From an uncultured Gemmatimonadota bacterium (GTDB taxonomy: Bacteria > Gemmatimonadota > Gemmatimonadetes > Gemmatimonadales > GWC2-71-9), in contig CAMPKP010000058.1 in the NCBI GenBank assembly GCA_946887295.1, forward strand, positions 1 through 18,675: a stretch of DNA of 18,675 nt. Reading direction: 5' to 3'. Within the stretch, counting starts at the first letter, position 1, and each line of letters starts with the position of its first letter. Both the position numbers and the translations under genes were made by a program. Below are positions 1 to 7,172 of this stretch, in pieces. Below the pieces are notes generated by a model that worked only from the letters and a program-made list of their open reading frames with translations, was not told the origin of the DNA and did not search any database.

Positions 1-685
1 CGTTGGGCCGGCGGAACATCGCGTTGTCGTCGAAGGTCATCTTGCAGTCGAGCGCGAGCAGCTGGCCGTCCGCGGTCACCACCAGCGGGTTGATCTCCAC
101 CATGGTGGCGTCGAGGTCGCGGAAGGCGCGGTACGCGCCGAGCAGCGTGGTCACGGCGCGGCTCACCTGGGCCGGCGTCAGGCCGAGTCCGAAGGCGATC
201 TCCCGGGCCTGGAAGGCCGTCATCCCGACGGCGGGCTCCACCACCTCGCGCACGATCGTGTCGGGAGAGTTGCGGGCGATCTCCTCGATCTCCATCCCGC
301 CCTGGGCCGAGGCCACGACCATGATGCGCTCGCTCTTCCGGTCGAGCACCAGACCGAGATAGATCTCCCGCTCGATCGGCACCGCCGCCTCCACGTAGAG
401 CCGGTGCACCACTCTGCCCTCGGGCCCGGTCTGATGGGTGACCAGCCGCTTGCCGAGCAGGGCCTTCGCCGCGCCGCGAACCTCGTCCTCGTTGCCGCAG
501 AGCTTGATCCCGCCCGCCTTGCCTCGCGCGCCGGAGTGGATCTGCGCCTTCACCGCCCAGCGCGAGCCGCCGATCTCCGACGCCCGGTAGACGGCCTGCT
601 CGGGACTGTACGCGACCCCTCCGCGCGGGATCGCGACGCCGAACCCGGCGAGGAGCTCCTTGGCCTGATACTCGTGGATGTCCAC
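1..685 (-). CDS. mtkA: Malate thiokinase / succinyl-CoA ligase beta subunit (5' part, cut by window edge)
   Basis: This is the N-terminal 228 residues of an ATP-grasp beta subunit of the SucC/MtkA family, which ligates CoA to a dicarboxylic acid with ATP. Translation from GTG at 685 begins [16 protein letters not shown] and includes [26 protein letters not shown], the [12 protein letters not shown] block and [14 protein letters not shown] Shine-Dalgarno at 691-695 sits 5 bases before the GTG and fixes the start. The wording, for example [12 protein letters not shown] and [10 protein letters not shown], is closer to what I recall of methylotroph MtkA than to E. coli SucC. It lies directly downstream of malyl-CoA lyase, so malate is the likely substrate and malyl-CoA the product. 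A TCA-cycle succinyl-CoA synthetase remains possible. The C-terminal CoA-binding part and any alpha subunit lie outside the window. Confidence 0.85.
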   Translation of the reverse strand, partial: MDIHEYQAKELLAGFGVAIPRGGVAYSPEQAVYRASEIGGSRWAVKAQIHSGARGKAGGIKLCGNEDEVRGAAKALLGKRLVTHQTGPEGRVVHRLYVEAAVPIEREIYLGLVLDRKSERIMVVASAQGGMEIEEIARNSPDTIVREVVEPAVGMTAFQAREIAFGLGLTPAQVSRAVTTLLGAYRAFRDLDATMVEINPLVVTADGQLLALDCKMTFDDNAMFRRPN

Positions 686-731
686 GTAGTCCTCCGTTGG
701 ATCGGATCCGTCATCATCAGATCGGCGCGCT

Positions 732-787
732 GTCATCCCCGGCAGGCCCTGTCATCCCGGCGGAGCGAGGGATCTTCCCGGAATGAC
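732..787. repeat. REP-like GTCATCCC palindromic repeat between mcl and mtkA
   Basis: GTCATCCC occurs at 732 and again at 751, a 19-base direct repeat, and faces CCCGGAATGAC at 777-787. The second copy and the inverted copy form a 10-base stem matching at 9 of 10 positions, with about 17 bases of loop. The loop holds GGAGCGAGGGATCTT. Sequences of the type GTCATCCCGAGCG...GAGGGATCT are, as I recall, common interspersed intergenic repeats in many environmental genomes. It fills most of the 111-base gap between mcl and mtkA and could act as an RNA hairpin in the transcript. Confidence 0.6.
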
Positions 788-796
788 CGTCGTCCG

Positions 797-1753
797 CTAC
801 ACCCTGGCGGCCGGCGCCCGATTGCCGATCGCTTCCGCCATGTCCACCACGTTCTGCGCCATGCGGGCCGACGCCGCGTCGATCATCCGGCCGTCGAGCT
901 GAGCGGCGCCCCGCCCGTCCCGCGCCGCCTCTTCCAGCGCCGCCAGAATCCGCCGCGCGCGGTCCACCTCCGCCGGCGGCGGCGTGAACACCTGGTTGGC
1001 GAGGGCGATCTGGCTCGGATGGATCGCCCACTTGCCCTCGATGCCGAGCGCGGCGGCGCGCTTGGCGCCGAGGATGTACCCGTCCGGATCCTTGAAGTCG
1101 CCGAACGGCCCGTCGATCGCGCGGAGGCCGTAGGCCCGGCACGCGACGATCATGCGGGAGAGCGCGGCGTGCCACTGGTCGCCGGGGTAGTCCGGATTGA
1201 GTCCGCCGATGTTCACCGTGCGCGCGCGGCAGCTCGCCGCGTAGTCCGCGACGCCGAAATGCATCGCCTCCAGGCGGCGGCTGGACTGGGCGATCGCCTC
1301 GACGTTCGCCATGCCCAGCGCGGTCTCGATGAGGACGTCGATCCCGATCCGGTGGGGAATCGCCTTCGCCGTCTCGATCTGGGTGAGGAGCGCGTCCACC
1401 AGATAGACGTCCGCCGGCACGCCGACCTTGGGGATGAGCACCGTATCGAGCCGATGGCCCGCCTGCTCCACCACGTCCACCAGGTCGCGGTACATGTAGT
1501 GGGTGTCGATCCCGTTGATACGGACCGAGATCGTCTTCCCCGCTCCCCGCCAGTCCGCCTCGAGCAGGCCCTGAATGACGTTGCGCCGGGCCTGCTCCTT
1601 GTCGCCCGGCGCGACCGCGTCCTCGAGATCGAGGAAGACGTAGTCCACCTCGCTCTCGAGCGCCTTCCTGAACAGGGCCGGCTGCGAGCCCGGCACCGCC
1701 AGCTCGCTGCGCTGCAGCCGCTGGCGGGCGGGCTCGTAGCGGGTGTGGCTCAT
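797..1753 (-). CDS. mcl: Malyl-CoA lyase (HpcH/HpaI citrate-lyase-beta family)
   Basis: The 318-residue protein cleaves malyl-CoA to acetyl-CoA and glyoxylate, a defining step of the serine cycle. It begins MSHTRYEPARQRLQRSEL and carries the family motifs LAVPGSQP (18-25), FLDLEDAVAPGDKEQAR (40-56), RINGIDTHYMYRD (78-90), LIPKVGVPADVY, VLIETALGMANVEAIA (140-155), FGVADYAAS and GKWAIHPSQI. Expected CoA/Mg2+ site residues are present: R78, E143 and D170. It is slightly shorter than methylotroph malyl-CoA lyase (about 324 residues) because a short loop after NIGGLNPDY is missing. Its ATG overlaps the sgaA stop as ATGA, indicating translational coupling. The malyl-CoA assignment, rather than citramalyl-CoA or another CHC lyase, rests on sequence resemblance and on the neighbours sgaA and mtkA. 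Confidence 0.92.
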   Translation of the reverse strand: MSHTRYEPARQRLQRSELAVPGSQPALFRKALESEVDYVFLDLEDAVAPGDKEQARRNVIQGLLEADWRGAGKTISVRINGIDTHYMYRDLVDVVEQAGHRLDTVLIPKVGVPADVYLVDALLTQIETAKAIPHRIGIDVLIETALGMANVEAIAQSSRRLEAMHFGVADYAASCRARTVNIGGLNPDYPGDQWHAALSRMIVACRAYGLRAIDGPFGDFKDPDGYILGAKRAAALGIEGKWAIHPSQIALANQVFTPPPAEVDRARRILAALEEAARDGRGAAQLDGRMIDAASARMAQNVVDMAEAIGNRAPAARV

Positions 1754-3012
1754 CGGGTCGCGCCCGCCGTCGCCTTCGCCTTGGCCGGGGCCGCTGCCGG
1801 CTGCGCATCCGGGGCCCGGGGTGGCAGGTCGCGCTTGGCCAGCGGCTGGGCGGTGCCGCGCCAGTATTCCTGCGCGGCGGCGACGCCGCTGCCCGGGGTG
1901 ACCTTCATGCCCACGTCCCGCATGGCCATCTCCGCGCCGCCCAGGCCGCCGAGGAGCATGAGCTCGTTGAGGTCGCCGAGGTGACCGATACGGAAGAGCC
2001 GGCCCGCCATCCGGGCGAGTCCCGCGCCGAGCGCCAGGTCGTACCGCCGATAGGCGACGTCGATGATCTCCGCGGCGTTCACTCCGGCCGGCACCATGAT
2101 CGCGCTCACGGTGTCCGAGTTCCACTTCGGCGAGCGGGCGCAGAGCTCCAGTCCCCACGCCTTCACCGCCTTCCGGGTCCCTTCGGCCAGCCGATGATGG
2201 CGGGCGAAGACGTTGTCCAGACCCTCCTCGAGCAGCATGGCGATGGACTCGCGCAGCCCGTAGAGCATCGGGATCGACGGGGTGTAAGGGAAGTACCCGG
2301 TGGCGTTCGCCTTCCGCATGTCGCCGAAATCGAAGTAGCAGCGGGGCAGCTTGGCCTGGTCGTACTTCGACAGCGCCTTCTGGCTGGCGCACACGATCCC
2401 GAGACCCGCCGGCATCATCAGCCCCTTCTGCGAGCCGGTGACCGCGAGGTCCACGCCCCACTCGTCCATCCGGAAATCGATGCTGGCGATCGAGCTCACG
2501 CCGTCCACCATGAGCAGCGCGGGGTGCTGCAGGTCGCCGAGCGCCTTGCCGATCGCCGCGACGTCGCTGGTCACGCCCGTCGCCGTCTCGTTGTGGGTGA
2601 CCAGCACGGCCTTGATGCGGTGCGCCTGGTCGGCGGCAAGCGCGTCGCGGTACCGCTCCACCGGCGCGCCCTCCCCCCACTCGGTGTCCAGCACCTCCAC
2701 GTCCAGCCCGAGCCGCTGCGCCATGTCGATCCAGAGATGGCTGAACATCCCGAAGCGCGCGGCGAGCACCCGGTCGCCCGGCGAGAGGGTGTTGGTGAGC
2801 GAGGCTTCCCAGGCGCCGGTGCCGCTGGACGGAAAGAGAAAGGCCTGGCCCGATGCGGTCTTGAAGATCTCGCGGAGACCCTCCAGCACCGACGCCGTGA
2901 GCGCGGGGAAATCCGACGAACGATGGTCTTCCATGGCCCGATGCATCGCCCGGAGGACGCGATCGGGCACGTTGGTAGGCCCGGGAACGAAGAGGAAGTT
3001 GCGGCCGGCCAT
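1750..3012 (-). CDS. sgaA: Serine-glyoxylate aminotransferase (class V, PLP-dependent)
   Basis: The 420-residue protein transfers the amino group of serine to glyoxylate, giving hydroxypyruvate and glycine. Translation from ATG at 3012 starts MAGRNFLFVPGPTNVPDRVLRAM, the conserved opening of this family. It continues with MEDHRSSDFP, FPSSGTGAWEA, VTHNETATGVTSD, MVDGVSSIAS and VTGSQKGLMMPAG, with K196 as the predicted PLP-binding lysine. An 18-residue upstream extension to 3066 is rejected because homologues start at MAGRN. The last 25 or so residues are an Ala/Pro/Lys-rich tail (PAAAPAKAKATAG) beyond the usual fold. The stop overlaps mcl by 4 bases. Close relatives include alanine-glyoxylate aminotransferase, but the mcl and glycerate-kinase neighbours favour the serine-cycle enzyme. 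Confidence 0.93.
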   Translation of the reverse strand: MAGRNFLFVPGPTNVPDRVLRAMHRAMEDHRSSDFPALTASVLEGLREIFKTASGQAFLFPSSGTGAWEASLTNTLSPGDRVLAARFGMFSHLWIDMAQRLGLDVEVLDTEWGEGAPVERYRDALAADQAHRIKAVLVTHNETATGVTSDVAAIGKALGDLQHPALLMVDGVSSIASIDFRMDEWGVDLAVTGSQKGLMMPAGLGIVCASQKALSKYDQAKLPRCYFDFGDMRKANATGYFPYTPSIPMLYGLRESIAMLLEEGLDNVFARHHRLAEGTRKAVKAWGLELCARSPKWNSDTVSAIMVPAGVNAAEIIDVAYRRYDLALGAGLARMAGRLFRIGHLGDLNELMLLGGLGGAEMAMRDVGMKVTPGSGVAAAQEYWRGTAQPLAKRDLPPRAPDAQPAAAPAKAKATAGATR

Positions 3013-3158
3013 GCTCGGACCCTCGGTCAGGGTAATAGAGACCGGGCGGGAGCGGGACGCCCCCACCGGAAGCGGCTACATTGGAGGCGCTGGATATTCA
3101 TGCGCCACTCATCATATACTACATTGCACCTTTTTTCACAAGCCTTGGGAGCATTGCC
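3013..3158. promoter_or_regulatory. AT-rich divergent promoter region between sgaA and the glycerate kinase
   Basis: This stretch is clearly poorer in GC than its surroundings, especially 3091-3158, and separates divergent sgaA and glycerate kinase genes. A TATACT hexamer at 3115-3120 resembles a -10 for the plus-strand gene, but no convincing -35 lies 17 bases upstream. The octamer CTACATTG is repeated directly at 3076-3083 and 3119-3126, 43 bases apart, and could be a regulator site. Promoter assignment is inference. Confidence 0.4.
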
Positions 3159-4493
3159 CTGCCCCGCCTATCCGACCCACTCCCGGCTTCGCCCGAGGCA
3201 CTGCTCTCCGACCTCTACCGGGTCGCCACCGCGGCGGTGAAGCCCGGCCCCGCGCTCGCCGAGCGGCTCCGCTCGGTGGACTCGCGCGCCGCTGGTCCGT
3301 GGATCATCGCCCTCGGGAAGGCGGCGCTCCCGATGGCGCTGGCGGCGCTCGACGTCCTGGCGGAGCGCGGCACCGAGCCGGCCGGCGGCCTGGTGGTTCC
3401 TCCCGCGCGCGCACCCTCCCCGCATCCTGCACTCGCGCTCGTCCCGGGCGATCATCCCGAGCCGGGGCCGGGCTCGCTCGAGGCGGCACGGGCGCTCGCG
3501 GGTGTCGCTGCCGCGGCCGCCGGCGCCGGGCAGGAAGTCTGGGTGCTCCTCTCCGGCGGCACCACCAGCCTGCTCGGCGCCCCGGTGGAGGGTATTGCTC
3601 CCGACGACCTCACCCGGCTCTACGCGCTGCTGCTGGGCTCCGGGCTCGACATCACCGCCATGAACCGGATCCGGAAGCGCTTCTCCCGGTGGGGCGCCGG
3701 CCGCCTGGCCCTGGCGCTCGCCCCTGCGCGCGTGCGGGTCTACGTCGTCTCCGACGTCATCGGCGACGATCTCGCCGCCATCGGTTCCGGTCCCTGCGTC
3801 CCCGATCCCACCACGGCCGCCGAGGTGCGCGACCTCCTGCAGCGCTCCGGCCTGTGGGAGAAAATCCCCGACTCGGCCCGCCGACAGGTGCGCGAGGCCG
3901 AAGCGGGGAGAATGGCCGAGACGCCGAAGCCCGGTGACCAAGCGTTCGAGCGTGTGACCCTCGAGCTGATCGCGAGTAACGGCCTGGCCCTCGAGGCTGC
4001 GGCCAAGCGTGCGGCAGAGTTGGGCCTCGATCCGGTGGTGTCGGCCACGCCGCTCGCCGGGGAGGCGGCGGCGGCCGGAGCGAGTGTAGCCGCGACACTG
4101 CTGCAAGATTATGCGAGACGGGACATCCCGCAACCGGAGCGGAAGCGCTGCTTCATCTGGGGAGGGGAGACCACGGTGACCCTGGGCCCCGGCGGCGGCC
4201 TCGGCGGCCGCTGCCAGGAGCTGGCGCTCGCCGCCGCCGGGGCCCTCACCGGCGGGCCCCCGGGCATCGCCCTGCTCGCGGCCGGAACCGACGGGCGCGA
4301 CGGCCCCACCGATGCCGCGGGCGCCATCGTGGATGGACGCACCTGGGCAGCCGTGGCGGCCGCCGGCCGCGACCCGGCGCGCGATCTGGCCGGGCACGAC
4401 GCCTATCGCGCTCTCGACGCAGCGGGCGCCCTGCTGCGGCCCGGGCTCACCGGCACGAACGTGATGGATGTGGTGATCGGGTTGTGCCTGTAG
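3081..4493 (+). CDS. gck: Glycerate 2-kinase, DUF4147/MOFRL family (start uncertain)
   Basis: This kinase phosphorylates D-glycerate to 2-phosphoglycerate, the exit from the glyoxylate/hydroxypyruvate branch into central metabolism. The DUF4147 part includes WIIALGKAALPMA, VPGDHPEPGPGS, LSGGTTSLL, MNRIRKRFSRWGAG and YVVSDVIGDDLAAIGSGP. The C-terminal MOFRL domain has FIWGGETTVTLG, GGRCQELALA (usually GGRNQE), LAAGTDGRDGPTDAAGA and GTNVMD. The start is unclear. The open frame runs from TTG at 3081, but the first 26 or so codons are AT-rich and hydrophobic and resemble promoter sequence. The conserved part begins around PEALLSDLYRVA. No ATG, GTG or TTG occurs in frame between 3084 and the GTG at 3237. 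A CTG at 3159, preceded by GGGAG at 3147-3151, is one candidate. The gene is divergent from sgaA and ends 16 bases from the convergent LytR_C gene. Confidence 0.88.
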   Translation: MEALDIHAPLIIYYIAPFFTSLGSIALPRLSDPLPASPEALLSDLYRVATAAVKPGPALAERLRSVDSRAAGPWIIALGKAALPMALAALDVLAERGTEPAGGLVVPPARAPSPHPALALVPGDHPEPGPGSLEAARALAGVAAAAAGAGQEVWVLLSGGTTSLLGAPVEGIAPDDLTRLYALLLGSGLDITAMNRIRKRFSRWGAGRLALALAPARVRVYVVSDVIGDDLAAIGSGPCVPDPTTAAEVRDLLQRSGLWEKIPDSARRQVREAEAGRMAETPKPGDQAFERVTLELIASNGLALEAAAKRAAELGLDPVVSATPLAGEAAAAGASVAATLLQDYARRDIPQPERKRCFIWGGETTVTLGPGGGLGGRCQELALAAAGALTGGPPGIALLAAGTDGRDGPTDAAGAIVDGRTWAAVAAAGRDPARDLAGHDAYRALDAAGALLRPGLTGTNVMDVVIGLCL

Positions 4494-4509
4494 GAACCGC
4501 TCGCCGACG

Positions 4510-4938
4510 CTAGGGGCCGCTCTCCCGAGCCCGGAAGTCGGGACCCAGAATCACCGTGACGTCCACCCGGCGGAGCGTGTCCGGCTGCACCTCGATCCGT
4601 CCGGTTCCGAGCGCGAGACGCACGTCCCGGCCCCGCGCGGGGTCGCCCCGGCGCACCAGGACGCGCGTCGAGTCCACCGCCGCGTCCGCGTTCCCGAAGA
4701 AGACCACGTCGAGACCCCGGCGCCGCAGCATGCGGGTGGCGGCCCGGGCCACGCCGGCCCGCCTGCTTCCGTTCAGGACCTCCACCATGATGCGCTGTCC
4801 GGGAGCGGGAATGGGATACGCGTGCTCGCGGGGCGGCGGCGGAGGCGGCGGCACCAGCAGCCGTACGCCGCCGGCCAGCGCCAGCGCGGCGGTGGCGATC
4901 AGGACGATGCGGACGACGCGGCGACGAGACTGTTCCAG
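4510..4938 (-). CDS. Membrane-anchored LytR_C-domain protein (start uncertain)
   Basis: The encoded protein has one transmembrane segment near the N-terminus (VVRIVLIATAALALAGGVRLLV). A run of seven prolines and a Pro-rich linker follow. The C-terminal domain, VEVLNGSRRAGVARAATRMLRRRGLDVV through VTVILGPDF, matches the LytR cell-envelope attenuator C-terminal domain (LytR_C). The domain should lie outside the membrane; its biochemical role is not established. The last codons of yqeK overlap the start of this frame. In this frame I find no ATG, GTG or TTG near the transmembrane segment. The CTG at 4936-4938 is the closest plausible initiator and gives 142 residues, but it lacks a clear Shine-Dalgarno. 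The real start may lie elsewhere, or the protein may be made by frameshifting from yqeK. It is the last gene of the long minus-strand chain. Confidence 0.65.
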   Translation of the reverse strand: MEQSRRRVVRIVLIATAALALAGGVRLLVPPPPPPPREHAYPIPAPGQRIMVEVLNGSRRAGVARAATRMLRRRGLDVVFFGNADAAVDSTRVLVRRGDPARGRDVRLALGTGRIEVQPDTLRRVDVTVILGPDFRARESGP

Positions 4939-5477
4939 AAGCGGACCGTCGGTTCGAGGAGCACGCGTCCGGAGCTCACCATGTGACCCACCCGGGCCCG
5001 GGCGACCTGCCGGAGCACGAGCGCGGGCTCGGAGGAAAACCGCTCGGCCAGCTCCGCCCGCCACTCGCGCTCGTGCTTTCTGCCCGGCTCCAGGTAGTCG
5101 GCGCAGTAGAGAGTCCGGCCCACCATGTCCCACTCCGCGAGACCGAGCGAGTGGTAGCGGACGGCATCGAGCACACCGCGGTCGGTCTCGCCCTCGCTCT
5201 TGGCCCTCGCGGCGCTGGCGGGGCCGTGCAGCAGCTCCGGTGGGCCCGGCGTCGAGGGGGCCCAGCGGACCAGCTCCTCCACCGGCGCGTCGCGGAGGGC
5301 GTCGTGCAGCCAGACCGCGCGGAGCCAGCGGTTTCGCTCGCTCTCGGGCACACCCAGCTCGAGCGCCCAGCGGGCGGTCAGCTCGGCCACCCGCTCGATG
5401 TGCTGAAGGCGCGGGGGGCTGACGACCGCCCAGTCGGGAAGCGTGGGACGCAGCTCCGGCGACTCGCTCCGGCCCAT
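4899..5477 (-). CDS. yqeK: YqeK-like HD-domain phosphohydrolase
   Basis: The 192-residue HD protein resembles YqeK, known as a symmetrical diadenosine tetraphosphate (Ap4A) hydrolase. Metal-binding motifs in order are QHIERVAELTARWA (first His), LRAVWLHDALRD (the HD pair, near residues 57-60), LLHGPASAARA, AVRYHSLGLAEWD and LYCADYLEPGRKHE. The spacing and the RYH-(T/S)-x-G plus AD-x-(I/L)-EP-x-R signatures are typical of the family. In many bacteria yqeK follows nadD and precedes rsfS; here it follows panC instead. Its ATG at 5477 shares one base with the panC stop (TGATG), so translation is probably coupled. The 3' end overlaps the LytR_C frame. The HD fold is certain, while the Ap4A substrate is inferred from family resemblance. 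Confidence 0.82.
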   Translation of the reverse strand: MGRSESPELRPTLPDWAVVSPPRLQHIERVAELTARWALELGVPESERNRWLRAVWLHDALRDAPVEELVRWAPSTPGPPELLHGPASAARAKSEGETDRGVLDAVRYHSLGLAEWDMVGRTLYCADYLEPGRKHEREWRAELAERFSSEPALVLRQVARARVGHMVSSGRVLLEPTVRFWNSLVAASSASS

Positions 5478-6331
5478 CAGACGACACCCTCGCCGAGCAC
5501 GATGTTGTCGATCAGGCGGGTCAGCCCGACTCGCGCGGCCAGCGCGACGACGGTGTTCGCCGCGACCTCCTCCACCGGCGCGAGCAGGTCCGGCTCGGCC
5601 ACCGCGATGTACTCCACCTGCACGTCGGGAAAGGCCTGGAGGAAGCGCCGCATCCGCGCCTCGATCGCCCGCGCGCTCCGCTCGCCTCCCCGCCACGCCA
5701 CGTGCGCCTCCTGCAGGGCGCCGCTCAGCGCGGTGGCCCGCCGCCGCTGTTCCGGATCGAGATAGGCGTTTCGGCTGCTCAGCGCGAGTCCGTCCGGCTC
5801 GCGGACGGTCGGGATCACCGCGAGCTCGACCGGCCAGTCGAGATCGCGCACCATCTGCCGCACCAGCACGATCTGCTGCACGTCCTTCCGCCCGAAGCAC
5901 GCCACGTCCGGCTCGACCAGGTGAAACAGCTTGGCGACCACCGTCAGCACGCCGGCGAAGTGACCCGGTCTAGCCGCGCCCTCCCAGCGGTCCGCCGCCC
6001 GGCCCGGCACCACCCGGGTCTCCGACCCCGGCGGGTACATCACCGCCTCGCTCGGCGCGAAGAGCGCGTCCACGCCCCGCTCCTGGGCCAGCCCACGGTC
6101 CCGGGGCAGGTCCCTGGGATAGCGGGCCAGGTCTTCGGTCGGTCCGAACTGGAGCGGATTCACGAAGACGCTCATGACCACGGCGTCCGCCCGCCGCCGG
6201 GCCTCGTCCACCAGCGCGAGATGGCCCTCGTGGAGCGAGCCCATGGTCGGCACCAGGGCGAGGCGGAGCCCGTCGCGGCGCCGCGCGCGGACCCAGCCCC
6301 GGAGGTCGGGAATCGTCGTGAGATCGATCAT
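5477..6331 (-). CDS. panC: Pantothenate synthetase (pantoate-beta-alanine ligase)
   Basis: The 284-residue enzyme joins pantoate and beta-alanine with ATP through a pantoyl-adenylate, the last step of pantothenate synthesis. Family motifs are LALVPTMGSLHEGHLALV (the HIGH-like nucleotide-binding motif, residues 24-41), VMSVFVNPLQFGPTEDLARYPR, APSEAVMYPPG, the block GHFAGVLTVVAKLFHLV, ACFGRKDVQQIVLVRQM and LALSSRNAYLDPEQR (the KMSKS-like region). Length is normal for the family. ATG at 6331 is chosen because residues MIDLTTIPDLRGWV match the usual N-terminus; longer upstream extensions in this frame would run into panB. It follows panB after 28 bases that contain a 19-base perfect palindrome, and overlaps yqeK by one base. 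Confidence 0.95.
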   Translation of the reverse strand: MIDLTTIPDLRGWVRARRRDGLRLALVPTMGSLHEGHLALVDEARRRADAVVMSVFVNPLQFGPTEDLARYPRDLPRDRGLAQERGVDALFAPSEAVMYPPGSETRVVPGRAADRWEGAARPGHFAGVLTVVAKLFHLVEPDVACFGRKDVQQIVLVRQMVRDLDWPVELAVIPTVREPDGLALSSRNAYLDPEQRRRATALSGALQEAHVAWRGGERSARAIEARMRRFLQAFPDVQVEYIAVAEPDLLAPVEEVAANTVVALAARVGLTRLIDNIVLGEGVV

Positions 6332-6341
6332 GCCGGAAAGC

Positions 6342-6360
6342 AGGGCGCCGCCGGCGCCCT
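6342..6360. repeat. 19-bp perfect palindrome at the panB-panC junction
   Basis: Two 9-base arms, AGGGCGCCG and CGGCGCCCT, flank a single central C. The outermost base belongs to the panB stop codon, and the right end on the minus strand lies 10 bases before the panC start. No U-run follows, so it is not a canonical terminator. It may form an intercistronic RNA hairpin or a cruciform, or act as a dyad binding site. Confidence 0.6.
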
Positions 6361-7172
6361 CATTCGAAGCTGTGCTCCTTGGCGGGATAGCTTCCTCCCC
6401 GGACTTCGGCGCCGTAGGCCCGCACCGCGTCCCGAACGGCGGCGCCGAGCTCGGCGTAGCGCTTGAGGAACTTGGGCGAGAATCCCTCGTTGAGTCCCAG
6501 CATGTCGTGCAGCACCAGCACCTGCCCGTCGCATCCGGGACCCGCGCCGATCCCGATCGTCGGGACCGTGAGCGCGGCGGACACCCGCCGGGCGAGGGAG
6601 GCGGGCACCAGCTCCAGCACGACGGCGCAGGCGCCGGCGGCCTCGAGCGTCTTCGCATCCTCGAGCAGCCGGTCGGCCGCCGCCGCGTCACGGCCCTGGA
6701 CCCGGTAGCCGCCGAGGGCGTGAACCGACTGCGGGGTGAGGCCCAGGTGGCCCATCACGGGTATCCCGCGCTCGACCAGCGCCCGCACCGTCTCGGCCAT
6801 GGCCCGCCCGCCCTCGAGCTTCACGCCGTTGGCCTCGGTCTCCTGCAGCACCCGTCCCGCGTTTCGGATCGCCTCCGGAACCGATACCTGGTAGGTGAGG
6901 AAGGGCAGATCCACGAACATCAGCGCGCCCGGGGCGCCTCGCCGCACCGCCGCGGCGTGGTAGATCATCTGGTCGAGCGTGGCGCTGAGCGTCGTCTCCT
7001 GGCCCGCGATCACCTGGTTCAGCGAGTCGCCCACCAGGAGCAGGTCCACTTCCGCCCGGTCCAGCAGGCGGGCGAAGGCGGCGTCGTAGCAGGTGAGCAC
7101 CACCAGCCGCCGTCCGGCCTGTTTCCAGGCGGTGAGGTCGAGGACGGATCGGGGACGCGCGTCAGCGTTCAT
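6360..7172 (-). CDS. panB: 3-methyl-2-oxobutanoate hydroxymethyltransferase (ketopantoate synthase)
   Basis: The 270-residue enzyme makes ketopantoate from alpha-ketoisovalerate and methylene-tetrahydrofolate, the first committed step toward pantothenate. Diagnostic motifs are VVLTCYDAAFARLLDRAEVD (near residues 24-43), LLLVGDSLNQVIAGQETTL, the metal-site block MFVDLPFLTYQ, VKLEGG, VMGHLGLTPQSVHALGGYRVQG, AVVLELVPASLARRV with the catalytic Glu, and TIGIGAGPGCDGQVLVLHDMLGL. Length is as expected. The start ATG at 7172 lies inside the end of folK, an 11-base overlap. Its methylene-THF requirement links it functionally to the preceding folK gene in the folate pathway. The order folK-panB-panC is a familiar arrangement. 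Confidence 0.96.
   Translation of the reverse strand: MNADARPRSVLDLTAWKQAGRRLVVLTCYDAAFARLLDRAEVDLLLVGDSLNQVIAGQETTLSATLDQMIYHAAAVRRGAPGALMFVDLPFLTYQVSVPEAIRNAGRVLQETEANGVKLEGGRAMAETVRALVERGIPVMGHLGLTPQSVHALGGYRVQGRDAAAADRLLEDAKTLEAAGACAVVLELVPASLARRVSAALTVPTIGIGAGPGCDGQVLVLHDMLGLNEGFSPKFLKRYAELGAAVRDAVRAYGAEVRGGSYPAKEHSFE

Noticed and set aside
404..1984. Long plus-strand open frame opposite mcl and mtkA
   Set aside because: Arg/Pro/His-rich low-complexity translation with no family motifs, opposite well-recognised minus-strand enzymes; a GC-rich antisense shadow.
3168..4397. Long minus-strand open frame opposite the glycerate kinase
   Set aside because: Gly/Arg-rich translation without motifs; the plus strand carries the full DUF4147/MOFRL signature.
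4494..4509. Terminator between the convergent glycerate kinase and LytR_C genes
   Set aside because: The 16-base gap has no stem-loop followed by a T-run on either strand.
4837..4857. GGC/GGA trinucleotide run as a functional repeat
   Set aside because: It encodes the seven-proline linker of the LytR_C protein after its membrane segment; GC-rich low complexity explains it.
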